64,000 nucleotides of DNA, from the NCBI RefSeq assembly GCF_021513195.1, contig NZ_CP090974.1, positions 3,732,001-3,796,000 of the forward strand, written 5' to 3'. Shown here in pieces: positions 26,663 to 36,342 of the stretch (position 1 is its first letter; each line of letters begins with the position of its first letter). The position numbers and the translations under genes were made by a program. This DNA is from Shewanella sp. OMA3-2 (GTDB taxonomy: Bacteria; Pseudomonadota; Gammaproteobacteria; Enterobacterales; Shewanellaceae). The notes below the pieces were generated by a model. It saw only the letters and a list, made by a program, of their open reading frames with translations. It was not told the origin of the DNA and ran no database searches.

Positions 26663-27520
26663 ATGCCAGATACGCCACCGTCAGCAGACAATTTAATTGA
26701 ATGTCACCTTGATATCACCTCTTGTGAGGCTGATGCTGGCACGTTACTGTCGCAACAAACGGGCCTGTCAAAGCAAGCGATTAAACAAGCAATGCAAAAA
26801 GGCGCGGTTTGGCACACCCATGGTAAGCAGGTTGTCAGGCTACGGCGGGCTAAAAAGGCATTAAAAGTGGGTGATAAACTGCACTTATATTACAACAGCC
26901 ATATACTGGCAGAAGTGCCTGCTACTGCAGAGTTGATGTTTGACCAAGGCGATTATAGCCTATGGTATAAACCCTATGGTTTACGTTGTCAGGCATCGAA
27001 GTGGAGCGATCACACGACGATTAATCGCGTCATTGAATTAAATACTGAGCCGCCACGCAGTGCGTATATTATTCACCGCCTTGACCGCGCGGCATCTGGG
27101 TTAATTATTATTGGCCACACCAAAAAAGCCACCGCGGCTGTCGCTAAACTGTTTGAGACTCGTCAATTAGATAAGTTTTATCAGGTGATAGTTGCAGGAC
27201 ATTTTGCTGATAACACTGTGACCATTACTACCGAAGTTGATGGCAAACCTGCGCTGTCACACGCCAGTTTATTGAGTTATAACGCCGCGTTAAACCAATC
27301 TAAAGTACGGGTTAAAATTGAGTCTGGCCGTAAGCATCAAATTCGTATTCACATGGCCAGTATTGGTCACCCTGTTATTGGCGACAGATTACATGGCAAT
27401 GCTTCAGCCGATGCACCGGATTTAAAGTTGTGTTGCTGTGAGTTTGCTTTTATTTGCCCAGTAAGTGCAAAACCTGTGCAATTTTCACTGCCAGAAGCGT
27501 TAAGGCCTCAATTTGAATAG
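26663..27520 (+). CDS. RluA-family pseudouridine synthase
   Basis: 285 residues. The catalytic motif is IIHRLDRAASG with the nucleophile D141. The N-terminal 90 residues look like a degenerate S4-type RNA-binding start (LLSQQTGLSKQAIKQAMQKGAVW), and the C-terminal SGRKHQIRIHMASIGHPVIGD motif is typical of RluA enzymes. It isomerises a uridine in rRNA or tRNA, but the target site is not evident; it is shorter than RluC and RluD. It is convergent with ybaK with an 18-nt gap. Confidence 0.85.
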   Translation: MPDTPPSADNLIECHLDITSCEADAGTLLSQQTGLSKQAIKQAMQKGAVWHTHGKQVVRLRRAKKALKVGDKLHLYYNSHILAEVPATAELMFDQGDYSLWYKPYGLRCQASKWSDHTTINRVIELNTEPPRSAYIIHRLDRAASGLIIIGHTKKATAAVAKLFETRQLDKFYQVIVAGHFADNTVTITTEVDGKPALSHASLLSYNAALNQSKVRVKIESGRKHQIRIHMASIGHPVIGDRLHGNASADAPDLKLCCCEFAFICPVSAKPVQFSLPEALRPQFE

Positions 27521-27538
27521 CGGCAGTGTCTAAACTGC

Positions 27539-28009
27539 TCAGCCATTCACAATATCATTAAAGCTGGCGGATAATAGTGCTTGTAAATCCGTTGGCGACA
27601 GTTGTAATTCCAGCCCCCTTTTACCGGCACTAAAATACATTTGTGGCAATAACGCTGCGCTTTTATCTATCACTGTCGGCAAGCGCTTTTTTTGCCCCAA
27701 AGGGCTGACGCCACCTAATACATAACCTGTAGTGCGTTCCACCAATGCACTGTCTGCCATGTGCACCTTTTTAACCTTAAGCGCTTTGGCCATTTTTTTC
27801 ACGTTCAGCTGCTGACTAACAGGCAATATCGCTACCGCTAATTTATGGCTGTCAGTTTCAACCACTAAGGTTTTAAACACCTGTTCAGCGGGAACTTGCA
27901 GTTTTTCAGCCGCTTCTAAACCATAAGAGACCGCATTCGAGTCATGCTGATACTCATGAACAGTGAAAGATAAGCGATGTTTTTTAACCAAATCGATAGC
28001 GGGTGTCAT
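27539..28009 (-). CDS. ybaK: Cys-tRNA(Pro)/Cys-tRNA(Cys) deacylase
   Basis: 156 residues, the usual length of YbaK. Motifs include FTVHEYQHD, VFKTLVVE, AILPVSQQLNVKKMAKAL and the GYVLGGVSPLGQKKRLPTVID stretch that lines the active site in the YbaK/ProX family. It hydrolyses Cys-tRNA(Pro) made by mistake by ProRS. It is monocistronic. Confidence 0.9.
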   Translation of the reverse strand: MTPAIDLVKKHRLSFTVHEYQHDSNAVSYGLEAAEKLQVPAEQVFKTLVVETDSHKLAVAILPVSQQLNVKKMAKALKVKKVHMADSALVERTTGYVLGGVSPLGQKKRLPTVIDKSAALLPQMYFSAGKRGLELQLSPTDLQALLSASFNDIVNG

Positions 28010-28213
28010 GGTAATACCTTTTAAAATCGATATTTAAGTCTATTCATTTTGTTAACTCTTTACTTAGAGTCATTTTATTTGAGGATCAATTTACCTCAAA
28101 CTTTGTACTGCCTCAAAGTCATTGTCATTGTCAAAACCCAAGTCCAAGTCTGGTAATAGTTATACTCAGCTAAAATAGCAGGTTATTCAAATGAGGCTTT
28201 AAAGCACAAAAAC

Positions 28214-28238
28214 AAAAAAGGAGCATAATGCTCCTTTT
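28214..28238 (-). terminator. Terminator of dbpA
   Basis: The stem AAAGGAGCAT / ATGCTCCTTT is followed on the minus strand by T6-G-T5. The rest of the 28010-28294 gap shows nothing else. Confidence 0.85.
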
Positions 28239-28294
28239 GGGGTGAAATTAACGATTAGCAATTAACCAATAGCGCTTAATCGATAAATCCGCGG

Positions 28295-29698
28295 TTACAT
28301 AAACCAGGCGCGGTAAGTTTTACCTTTCAGCTTGCCCTTAGTAATTTTTGCCATTGCTTGTTGTGCAACGTTACGAGATACCGCCACATAGGCACGAATA
28401 TCAGTCACTTTAATTTTACCGATATCGTTAAAATCAATGCCGTTTTCGCCAGTCAATGCACCAACAATGTCACCAGGACGAATTTTTTGTTTCTTACCGC
28501 CCTCAATCTGTATGGTTTGCATAAGAGGCGCTAGTGGCGCTTTAGTTAATGCACTTAATGGTGGCAGTGTTGAAGCAACAATATCTTTGTTCAGTGCTTC
28601 TTCAATCATCGCCATTTTATAACCATCATTCTCACCAAAGAAACTATATGCCGCACCTTGGCTGCCCGCGCGGCCTGTACGGCCAATACGGTGAATATGC
28701 ACTTCGCTGTCGTAGGCTAAGTGGTAGTTAAATACCGCATCTAATGCATCAATATCTAAACCACGAGCTGCTACGTCAGTTGCCACTAAAATGCGGGCAC
28801 TTTTGTTGGCAAATTGCAGTAACATTTGATCGCGATCGCGCTGCTCTAAATCGCCGTGTAATGCTAAAACGCTAAAACCAAACTCAAGTAATGCATCTGC
28901 TACATCTTGGGTTTCACGCTTAGTATTACAAAATACCACAGCACTTTCTGGCTGTTTATCAAGTAACAACAAACGTAGCGCTTCTAAGCGACCTTGGTTG
29001 TCTTCAATACGGTAAAAGCGCTGTTCAATGGTCAAGTTGTCGTGGGTTGATTCCACTTTAACCATAACCGGCTTATACATAATGCGTTCAGCAATAGACT
29101 GAATTTGCTCAGGGAACGTCGCACTAAACAGTAACGTTTGGCGCTCATGCGGGGTTTGATCGATAATCGCGTCAATGTGCTCTTGAAAGCCCATTTCTAA
29201 CATGCGATCAGCTTCGTCTAGCACCAACATATTCACTTCGCTTAAATCAAGACGGTTACGATCTAAATGATCAATAATACGTCCTGGGGTACCGACAATA
29301 ATGTGGGCGCCATGTTCAAGTGAACCAATTTGTGGCCCCATTGGCACACCACCACATAAGGTGAGTACTTTTACGTTATGAATACCGCGGGCTAAGGTAC
29401 GAATTTCTTTAGCAACCTGGTCGGCAAGCTCACGCGTTGGACAAAGCACCATAGTTTGAATGCGAAAACGCTTCACATCTAATTTATTTAACAAGCCTAA
29501 ACCGAAAGCGGCAGTTTTGCCTGAGCCGGTTTTACCTTGGCCAATCACATCATCACCCGCTAAAATCGGCGGTAAACTTTCTGCTTGGATTTGTGTCATA
29601 GACTCATAGCCCATAGTGCTAAGATTATCTAATAACTCGGGTTTTAAGTTTAATGATGAAAATGCCTGACTGGCAACTTGCGAAGGTGATTGACTCAA
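28295..29698 (-). CDS. dbpA: DEAD-box ATP-dependent RNA helicase DbpA
   Basis: About 467 residues. All helicase motifs are visible: GQGKTGSGKTAAFGL (I), PTRELADQ (Ia), TPGRIIDHL (Ib), DEAD (II), SAT (III) and HRIGRTGRAG (VI). The C-terminal 75 residues are the DbpA RNA-binding domain (KIRPGDIVGALTGENGI, GKTYRAW), which in E. coli binds 23S rRNA hairpin 92 and targets the helicase to large-subunit assembly. No ATG fits; TTG at 29698 has AGGA 7 nt upstream and is preferred over TTG at 29722. Confidence 0.93.
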   Translation of the reverse strand: MSQSPSQVASQAFSSLNLKPELLDNLSTMGYESMTQIQAESLPPILAGDDVIGQGKTGSGKTAAFGLGLLNKLDVKRFRIQTMVLCPTRELADQVAKEIRTLARGIHNVKVLTLCGGVPMGPQIGSLEHGAHIIVGTPGRIIDHLDRNRLDLSEVNMLVLDEADRMLEMGFQEHIDAIIDQTPHERQTLLFSATFPEQIQSIAERIMYKPVMVKVESTHDNLTIEQRFYRIEDNQGRLEALRLLLLDKQPESAVVFCNTKRETQDVADALLEFGFSVLALHGDLEQRDRDQMLLQFANKSARILVATDVAARGLDIDALDAVFNYHLAYDSEVHIHRIGRTGRAGSQGAAYSFFGENDGYKMAMIEEALNKDIVASTLPPLSALTKAPLAPLMQTIQIEGGKKQKIRPGDIVGALTGENGIDFNDIGKIKVTDIRAYVAVSRNVAQQAMAKITKGKLKGKTYRAWFM

Positions 29699-29736
29699 AG
29701 GAATATCCTGTGCTGAAAGCAAACTGAAAATAATAA

Positions 29737-29759
29737 GGCCAAAGCGAATGGCTTTGGCC
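29737..29759 (-). other. Leader hairpin upstream of dbpA
   Basis: A perfect 9-bp GC-rich stem GGCCAAAGC / GCTTTGGCC lies just before the dbpA start, downstream of a TATAAT -10 candidate. It may be a leader structure affecting dbpA translation or the end of the pirin transcript. Confidence 0.35.
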
Positions 29760-29870
29760 GGAACGGACTAATTATAGCAATAAACCCTAAAAATTACTGC
29801 ATCATTGTTTAGAAACTGCTTTAAATCCTGTTTGTTAGCTGTTCAATAAAAACACCAACACGTTAGGTTA

Positions 29871-30740
29871 TCAATCGGCTAAATGACCAAAACGGCCTTG
29901 CTGGTAATCTTCAACCGCTTGATTAATTTCAGCTTGAGTATTCATCACAAACGGCCCCATATGCACTATTTGCTCGTTAATCGGGTTACCCGCTAAAATT
30001 AAACATCCTAGCCCTGAATCACCAGCATTAAACTGTGCCAATATTTGCGGATTAAGTTTAAGCATGGTGCCTTCGCCAAACACCACATTATCACCGTCAA
30101 CTTTTACATTAAGCAGTCCCTGGTATATATACACATTCACGGCACCATACTGATTTAACAAAATATTAGCGCTGCTGTTTGGCTCAATAATCATATCAGC
30201 AATGGCGCCACTGCCCGCAAGCCCTTCAATATGAGTGTTGGTGATACTGTTTGGTACATCAGCAAACTGCCAGGTTCCAGCCAATGCAATTAGCTTGGCG
30301 CCCTTACCATTAAGCAAACTGGGATTAGGGTTAACGGTTGTATCACGATAAATAGCAGGGCGCATTTTGTCTTTGGCAGGCATGTTGAGCCAAATTTGAA
30401 AGCCGTGCAGCCCTTCATTTGCATCTGCTGACGGCATTTCAGAATGAATAACCCCACTTCCTGTGCTCATCCATTGTACATCGCCAGCACGAATGGCTTT
30501 AACGTTACCCATGTGATCACGGTGCTCGAAACCGCCTTTCATTATATAGGTAAACGTTTCTATGCCACGGTGAGGATGCGGCGGAAAACCACCAATAAAA
30601 TCTTGTTTATCATCTGATTTTAATTCATCCAACATTAAATAGGGATCAAAGCTTTGTTTGCCAAAATCAGCAACACGTTTAATATTTACCCCATCACCGT
30701 CCATTGCTGGGCGGGCTTGAGTTTTATTGATAATTTGCAT
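29871..30740 (-). CDS. Pirin-family cupin protein
   Basis: About 289 residues from ATG 30740, with AGGTGG just upstream; a longer TTG frame is unlikely. The N-terminal cupin carries the pirin metal site, seen as PPHPHRGIETFTY with a later GVIHSEMPS (His/Glu ligands), and the C-terminal cupin follows. Bacterial pirins such as E. coli YhhW show quercetin 2,3-dioxygenase activity, but the real substrate is unknown. It lies upstream of dbpA on the same strand with a 172-nt gap. Confidence 0.88.
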   Translation of the reverse strand: MQIINKTQARPAMDGDGVNIKRVADFGKQSFDPYLMLDELKSDDKQDFIGGFPPHPHRGIETFTYIMKGGFEHRDHMGNVKAIRAGDVQWMSTGSGVIHSEMPSADANEGLHGFQIWLNMPAKDKMRPAIYRDTTVNPNPSLLNGKGAKLIALAGTWQFADVPNSITNTHIEGLAGSGAIADMIIEPNSSANILLNQYGAVNVYIYQGLLNVKVDGDNVVFGEGTMLKLNPQILAQFNAGDSGLGCLILAGNPINEQIVHMGPFVMNTQAEINQAVEDYQQGRFGHLAD

Positions 30741-30873
30741 AACCACCTCGAATACACCAAACCAGCAAGACAATTTGCCAGTGAATTGTGTCTAGCTTAT
30801 CGGCTATTTAGTTGAATACAAATAGCAAAAAATGCCTTAAAACATTCGATTTATTAGAATTTATTTAGATTGG

Positions 30874-31089
30874 ATGAACTATAAAGACAATGGGATAGGC
30901 ATTCCAGTTCATGATAAGCCAAAAATTTTCGACCCATTTTTCACCACCAAACGTGACCAAGGAGGAAGCGGCTTAGGGATGAATATTGTTTATAATCTTG
31001 TGACAGGAAAGCTAGACGGAAATATTACTATTGAGAATAAGCAGGACAATGGAGTCTATTTCCTCATTACGATTCCAGAAGCACTATGA
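30874..31089 (+). pseudogene. Histidine-kinase remnant (C-terminal ATPase part)
   Basis: 71 codons that match only the end of an HATPase_c domain: YKDNGIGIP (G1 box), IFDPFFTTKRD (F box) and GGSGLGMNIVYNLV (G2 box). The N box, the H box with the phosphorylated His and any sensor are absent; the sequence before it is the pirin upstream region. It is therefore a decayed fragment, 55 bp left of the IS4-family insertion. Confidence 0.8.
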
Positions 31090-31215
31090 CAAAACAATCA
31101 CAAATGATTTTCTGCCAACGCGCCGTAAAGGTTGGCCGGTGACCTAATGCCGATCAGTTAAGAACTGAAGTGATAAAAAATATACCGATCTATTGACCGA
31201 TCCTTTTAGTCTGCC

Positions 31216-31248
31216 AAAATCCGATAATCTTTATTATCGGATTTTTTT
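31216..31248 (+). terminator. Terminator hairpin directly before the transposase start
   Basis: A perfect 13-bp stem (AAAATCCGATAAT / ATTATCGGATTTT, loop CTTT) runs into T7, and the transposase ATG at 31249 is the next base but one. It should end transcripts entering from outside and hide the ribosome site of any read-through RNA. Confidence 0.75.
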
Positions 31249-32574
31249 ATGGAACTTTCAGAAGCACTTGCTCGCACTTCAATTAACCGACTCACCGAAT
31301 TTTCATCTCTTGCTGATGTCCTTGAACCCGATATTATTCAATCTTGTCTAGACTCCAATGGTGTTGCCACATTAAGACGTCGAAAACTACCCATGGACGC
31401 TATGGTTTGGGCTGTTATTGGGATGTCTTTATTTCGCACTGAATCCGTTCGTCAATTGATTAACAAGCTTGATATTGTGCTGCCACAAGAGGTTGATTAT
31501 GTGGCGAGAAGTGCTGTCACACAGGCCAGAAAAAAGCTTGGCAGTGATGTGGTTCGCGATATATTTCATCGCTCAGCGGCCACATGGCATCAACGTGCTG
31601 AACATCCTCATTGGTGCGGTTTGAACCTCTTTGGCGTTGATGGCGTAGTCTGGATAACGCCTGAAACGAAAGAGAATAGTGCAGCTTTTGCGCGCACAGC
31701 AAACAAATCAAGTGAGTCTGGTTACCCTCAAGTGCGCATGGTTTGTATGATGGAACTGAGTAGTCATTTACTGGTTGATAGCGTCTTTGACAGTGTGGCT
31801 GAAAATGAAATGAACTTAGCGGCTAAGCTTATCAAAAGTGTACCCGACAACAGCTTAACCTTGTTTGATAAAGGCTTTTACTCGCTAGGCTTATTACACG
31901 ATTGGCAGGCTAAAGGCGTCAACACCCATTGGTTATTACCGTTAAAAAAAGGCACTCAATATGAAACAATCCGCAGTTTAGGTAAGCACGATAAGCTTGT
32001 CAGGTTAAGTACAACGCCTCAATCGAGAAAGAAACGCCCTGAATTACCATTAACAATAGAAGCCAGATTAACCACTCGTCAGATAAAAGGTAAACAGGTC
32101 AACATTCTGAGTTCAATGCTTGATGTTATGGCCTATCCAGGTGCAGAAATAGTTGATTTATATACACATCGCTGGGAGATAGAGCTGGGTTATCGAGAAA
32201 TGAAACAATATATGTTAGAAAGTCGATTTACGCTGAGAAGCAATCTTCCAGAGTTAATAAATCAAGAGCTATGGGGACTATTATTAGCTTATAATTTAAT
32301 ACGTTATAAAATGATTTTAATGGCGAAATCGCTTAAAAATGTATTTCCAAATCAGCTGAGTTTTCGAGATGCTTCATCTCATATTATCAATCAACTCACT
32401 AATATGCCGTTATATGCACCAGGAAATGTTCCGAGGTTTATTTTAGATATAGAGAGAAATGCCAAGCAGTTTAAGCTGGAAGGAAAACGAGAAAGAAGTT
32501 ATCCAAGGTGCTTAAAAGTCAGTAAAAATGGCTACCCAGTCGCAAAAATAAAAAATGCCGCTCACCTTAAGTGA
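31249..32574 (+). CDS. IS4-family transposase
   Basis: 441 residues. The DDE catalytic residues are visible as FGVDGVVW (D), [10 protein letters not shown] (D) and the signature Y-2-R-3-E-6-K in [15 protein letters not shown]. The N-terminal part matches the IS4 N-terminal domain ([44 protein letters not shown]). The stop codon lies within the right inverted repeat. There is no normal Shine-Dalgarno sequence, since a terminator hairpin ends at the start codon; this would keep expression very low. Confidence 0.93.
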   Translation: MELSEALARTSINRLTEFSSLADVLEPDIIQSCLDSNGVATLRRRKLPMDAMVWAVIGMSLFRTESVRQLINKLDIVLPQEVDYVARSAVTQARKKLGSDVVRDIFHRSAATWHQRAEHPHWCGLNLFGVDGVVWITPETKENSAAFARTANKSSESGYPQVRMVCMMELSSHLLVDSVFDSVAENEMNLAAKLIKSVPDNSLTLFDKGFYSLGLLHDWQAKGVNTHWLLPLKKGTQYETIRSLGKHDKLVRLSTTPQSRKKRPELPLTIEARLTTRQIKGKQVNILSSMLDVMAYPGAEIVDLYTHRWEIELGYREMKQYMLESRFTLRSNLPELINQELWGLLLAYNLIRYKMILMAKSLKNVFPNQLSFRDASSHIINQLTNMPLYAPGNVPRFILDIERNAKQFKLEGKRERSYPRCLKVSKNGYPVAKIKNAAHLK

Positions 32575-32582
32575 ACGGCATT
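32551..32582 (-). terminator. Inward-blocking terminator at the IS4 right end
   Basis: AATGCCG-c-TCAC pairs with GTGA-a-CGGCATT across the transposase stop and the inverted repeat. On the minus strand T6-A-T5 follows, so it would stop antisense transcripts entering from the right. Confidence 0.55.
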
Positions 32583-32642
32583 AGGCCGGTGACCACTGTT
32601 TTTTCTGGGGTGATATTTTTGCAGCTCCGTCAAACGGCCACT

Positions 32643-34619
32643 TTACATAGAATGGCTAATAGAAAGCAACTTCTTACTTATCGACTCTTCCAGATCCTGA
32701 TGTAAAACTAAATCAAATGATTTTGGTGCCAGTATCTCGTCAATACAGACCCAGCAATTTCGTTGCTGGCGCTTGCCCATATAGAGGGCATTATCTGCCA
32801 GCTTCACAAGTTGAGCCCATGGTATATCTAATGTCTCTTTAGGCGAGTTTGGATAAATCACCCCGCCAACAGTACAGCTAACCTTAAGCTTCAGGTTATT
32901 TTCTAATTCAAACTCGACCTGGCTGATTGTGTTGCGCACCCGTTCAGCAATGCGATGATAATCCGCGGTGTCAAACAACCTGGCCACCAAAATAAACTCC
33001 TCTCCGCCCCAGCGAATAAACATATCTGAGTCACGGATAGACTCATTGATGCGCCGAGAAAACTCTTTGAGTACATTATCTCCGATATCATGACCATAAT
33101 TATCATTAACTTTTTTAAAGTGATCGATATCAAAAAGATAAATAGCAATTGGATTATATTTGTTGCCTTCCTTTGCCCGTTTAACAAAATTAATCTCTCG
33201 ATCGATATTCTGTTCAAAATAATGACGATTATGCAATCCTGTTAAGCTATCGAAAAGACTCATTCGGGCGAATTGATTGGCCAGTTTCTGTTTTTGCCTT
33301 AATTGCAGTAACACTATTAACAGAACGAGCACAAATACGGTAATTATTGCCATTGACAGCTTAGATTGACTAGCGATTTTGTCCTGTACCGCAGCAGTTA
33401 GCGCTCGTTCTTTTTCGATTAATTCGCCTTTTAATCGGGATTCCTGTTGCAGGCGGCTTAACTCGGTCCGAGATGCTGATTTTGCTGAATTCTGTTTAAG
33501 TAGTGGCTGTAAACTATTTTGGTATAACGCATAAAGCTTTGTTAACCCCAGTTCGCTCAGGTCGGCATAATCAGATTCGATCATCCGTTTGAAAAGATCT
33601 TGCTGTACTTCAATAGGAGTCGTTTCACTTAGGCGGGTGCAATTATCGATATCATAAGACATTGCCAATTTAATCTGAATAACCTGCTGATAACACGTTA
33701 AATACTCTGAATCAAAATCATGACTAGCCGGTGTTGTATATGACTGCTGAAGCAGCTCTTTTGCTTTTAATGTGTTATCAAGCTCAATATAAGATAAGCT
33801 CGAAAAAACTAACACAGATTGTCTTAATTCAGCTATTTTTGGGTTAATAAGTTCAAACCAAGGTAATGCTTGCTCATAGTTTGTACGATGAAATATGTTT
33901 GCGATACCAAGATTGAAGTAAATTCTGGCTAATGTACTATCAACGTATTCTAAGCTGGCTGGATTTTTCGTCTTTAAATCTTTAAGTCGAGTAATAGACT
34001 CAAGCATTAAATCCACGCCTTTATCGATATATTCATTATCACCATGAACGATATAAAGGGTGGCTAAGTTAAGCGTTATATCATTAAGCAAATATATATT
34101 AACATGCTCAGCCAGAGGCAACGCGGCTTCATAACTGAGAAAAGCTTGTTCTATATCCCCTACACCAGATTGGATCCAACCAATAATACTTAATGATTCA
34201 GCCGCAATACTGATATTGTTATTATCAAGTGCATCTTGTTGAAGTTCCAGCAACTGTCTCAACTTGGCTTGATCGTTCTGCTTCAGCGCTAATAAACATA
34301 GTAAACGATAATCCAAATCGTGTTTTTCAGGCGAAAATGACTGACAAGTTGACACTACAGCATCATTGGCATTATTGCGCTCGTACTGGAATGCAAGCTT
34401 TCTGGTAAGACGATAAATATTAACATCATCGGTAGCATTACTTATTGCGTCGGTTAACCAAGATACTCTTTCTTTATCACCATACGTCTCAAACTCTGGT
34501 GGTAATGGAGCAAGCTCCTCTAAAGCTTGTATTGAAATGTGCTCATTCGAAAGTGCCTGTAACGGTAACAACATGACAATGCTGAGCGTAAATATTCTCG
34601 TCAAAAGTTTCAATTGCAT
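32643..34619 (-). CDS. TPR-containing membrane diguanylate cyclase (GGDEF)
   Basis: 658 residues. A signal sequence (1-24, LQALS) precedes about 370 residues of TPR-like helices in the periplasm, a coiled stretch (TELSRLQQESRLKGELIEKE), one membrane helix at about 421-443 and a cytoplasmic GGDEF domain. The active site is GGEEF near 537 and the inhibitory I-site RDSD is present at the correct distance, unlike in the PAS-GGDEF protein at 23519. It should make c-di-GMP in response to a periplasmic signal. The gene ends only 49 bp from the IS4 target duplication. Confidence 0.9.
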   Translation of the reverse strand: MQLKLLTRIFTLSIVMLLPLQALSNEHISIQALEELAPLPPEFETYGDKERVSWLTDAISNATDDVNIYRLTRKLAFQYERNNANDAVVSTCQSFSPEKHDLDYRLLCLLALKQNDQAKLRQLLELQQDALDNNNISIAAESLSIIGWIQSGVGDIEQAFLSYEAALPLAEHVNIYLLNDITLNLATLYIVHGDNEYIDKGVDLMLESITRLKDLKTKNPASLEYVDSTLARIYFNLGIANIFHRTNYEQALPWFELINPKIAELRQSVLVFSSLSYIELDNTLKAKELLQQSYTTPASHDFDSEYLTCYQQVIQIKLAMSYDIDNCTRLSETTPIEVQQDLFKRMIESDYADLSELGLTKLYALYQNSLQPLLKQNSAKSASRTELSRLQQESRLKGELIEKERALTAAVQDKIASQSKLSMAIITVFVLVLLIVLLQLRQKQKLANQFARMSLFDSLTGLHNRHYFEQNIDREINFVKRAKEGNKYNPIAIYLFDIDHFKKVNDNYGHDIGDNVLKEFSRRINESIRDSDMFIRWGGEEFILVARLFDTADYHRIAERVRNTISQVEFELENNLKLKVSCTVGGVIYPNSPKETLDIPWAQLVKLADNALYMGKRQQRNCWVCIDEILAPKSFDLVLHQDLEESISKKLLSISHSM

Positions 34620-34696
34620 TTAGCACCCAAAATAATAAAAGTATCCATACTAGGTTATTAATCCATTATCACTGTAACCGAATTTATAGTTGTTAA

Positions 34697-34804
34697 CTAC
34701 TTTTGAGCACATCTATATAGGTAACAAACAACTATGGAAGACCGCTGATAATCTTTAACAACTTGGTGACCCACCTCTTTTACTAAAAATTTAACGATTA
34801 CCAT
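34697..34804 (-). CDS. Possible 35-residue peptide
   Basis: An ATG at 34804 has AGGGAG 6 nt upstream and opens a short frame beginning MVIVKFLVKEVG and ending CAQK. The ribosome site is good but the peptide has no recognised domain. It could be a gene remnant or chance. The rest of the 34620-35022 gap shows nothing else. Confidence 0.25.
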   Translation of the reverse strand: MVIVKFLVKEVGHQVVKDYQRSSIVVCYLYRCAQK

Positions 34805-35022
34805 ACAAAACTCCCTTTCATTGCATAGTGCAGTAAGAACTCACAATGATAGTTAATTATTCAAGCGGCAACTTAACGTTTAATCGGTATGTTTGATGCT
34901 ATATGAATGTGTTTTTTACGGTCGTTTATTGAGGGAGAATGACCCCGAAGCTAACAAAAACCAAGCCAAAACCTAACCTGAGCCCTCCATGAGTTAAATC
35001 AATTAACACGGTCGACTCAATC

Positions 35023-36342
35023 TCAGTCTTTCTCCTTTAATGAAGTGTGCTGAGTTTGTGAAGAGCCACTCGTCGTTGCGAATATAGCGGCCTCTTGAAC
35101 TCCCCTAAAGTCTTCAGCCATATCCAGTGCACTTCCGGCACGTTTTAGCGCCAGTCGACTGTGATACTCAGCTGCATCGCGCATTTTCGAATCACCGACC
35201 GATGCTAGGGAATTAAGTGCCTTTTGCAGGCGTACTGACACCTCGACGACACCCGCTCCGTCACGGGCTATCGCCGTGAAAGCGTCATCGAACATGTCCC
35301 GCACCGAGAGCTCAGGCACATATACGCGATCGTATTTCAGCGTATCTTCATCCCTAGTGGTCACAGGCTGACTCCACATAGAAAAAAGCCGGACCAATGT
35401 TCCTACAATACTGATAGCTGTGCCGGGATCATTGATGCCTGGCGACAAGGCGCGACCAGCGATTTCCGACAGCACGACTAAACCAAATCTTGGATCGTCG
35501 TCAAAGAGACGCTCTTCTCCAATGTGGAACGAATCAGCAACGCACTTGCTGTCAATTTCGGACTGTTCACTGGACTGATGCCTGACGAACGCTAGCGCCC
35601 TGCCAGCTGCGGCAAATGTGCCAGGTAAAGCTGCTACGACCACCTGAACTTGGGCTTTCTCTGCCCACGTTTGGAGGCCGGCAATGTCAATGTGTTGCAC
35701 GTAACCCACGCTCGCAGAGTATACCGCTTGCCCGTGTTCATCCTCGGCGCTACCCACAATACCGTGAAGTGATGGCGCATCTCGGCGGCGCTTTAAAGCT
35801 GCGGCGGTTGCATTTTCAACTTTGGCGATCGTCGAACCTAGACGTCCGAGACGAGCAATGCGGTCAACCCAGCGCACAAACGTGATGATGACCACCCCAA
35901 ATACAAGTGCAGTGAGGACGAAAAGGATAAAAAGACCTGCTGTCTGAAAGTAATCGTTCTTAACCGACGTGAGAGCCACAATACTGAAAATGAACGCGCC
36001 AACAAAAGTCGACAGAGCATTCTGAGACGCATCGTCGGCGACAACCAAATTGAATGACCGCGGAGTTGCCGTGCTGCTTGCCGAGGCATAGGCTGACACC
36101 ATGGATGTCACAGAAAAGGTGGCAATAACTAGCATACTAGAAGCCATGATAGATAGGAGCGTCTCGATAGAGTCTGCAGCAATAACAGGCACAAGTTTAG
36201 CTAACCCAGTGCCCTCAGCGAGCTTTGCGATGAAAACCGCCGCGATCGAAAGCAAACAAACTGCTAATGGCTTTACCCAAAGCCGTTCGCGAAACCTGTT
36301 AAGGATAAACCTGAGTCGATCACCCGAAAGATTAAATGCCAT
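35023..36342 (-). CDS. DUF2254 family membrane protein
   Basis: 439 residues with four hydrophobic segments in the first 160 residues, then a long cytoplasmic part. The motif FSVTSMVSAYASASSTATPRSFNLVVAD and the later GRALSPGINDPGTAI are those of DUF2254 proteins; the function of the family is unknown. AGGAGG precedes the ATG. The gene is visibly richer in G+C than its neighbours, a sign of transfer. It is preceded by GGCGTTATAC, the same wording as before the DoxX-like gene. Confidence 0.85.
   Translation of the reverse strand: MAFNLSGDRLRFILNRFRERLWVKPLAVCLLSIAAVFIAKLAEGTGLAKLVPVIAADSIETLLSIMASSMLVIATFSVTSMVSAYASASSTATPRSFNLVVADDASQNALSTFVGAFIFSIVALTSVKNDYFQTAGLFILFVLTALVFGVVIITFVRWVDRIARLGRLGSTIAKVENATAAALKRRRDAPSLHGIVGSAEDEHGQAVYSASVGYVQHIDIAGLQTWAEKAQVQVVVAALPGTFAAAGRALAFVRHQSSEQSEIDSKCVADSFHIGEERLFDDDPRFGLVVLSEIAGRALSPGINDPGTAISIVGTLVRLFSMWSQPVTTRDEDTLKYDRVYVPELSVRDMFDDAFTAIARDGAGVVEVSVRLQKALNSLASVGDSKMRDAAEYHSRLALKRAGSALDMAEDFRGVQEAAIFATTSGSSQTQHTSLKEKD

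Larger units (their letters stand above)
31145..32583 (+). mobile_element. Complete IS4-family insertion sequence, 1439 bp
   Basis: The ends are TAATGCCGATCAGTTAAG (left) and, read inward from the right, TAATGCCGTTCACTTAAG, which match at 16 of 18 positions. The flanks carry an 11-bp direct repeat GGCCGGTGACC at 31134-31144 and 32584-32594, the target-site duplication length expected for IS4-type elements. One transposase gene fills the element. Hairpins at both ends look like transcription insulators. Intact ends and an exact duplication point to a recent insertion next to a decayed kinase gene. Confidence 0.92.

Noticed and set aside
30874..31089. Functional small histidine kinase
   Set aside because: H box, N box and sensor are all missing; only the end of the ATPase domain remains.
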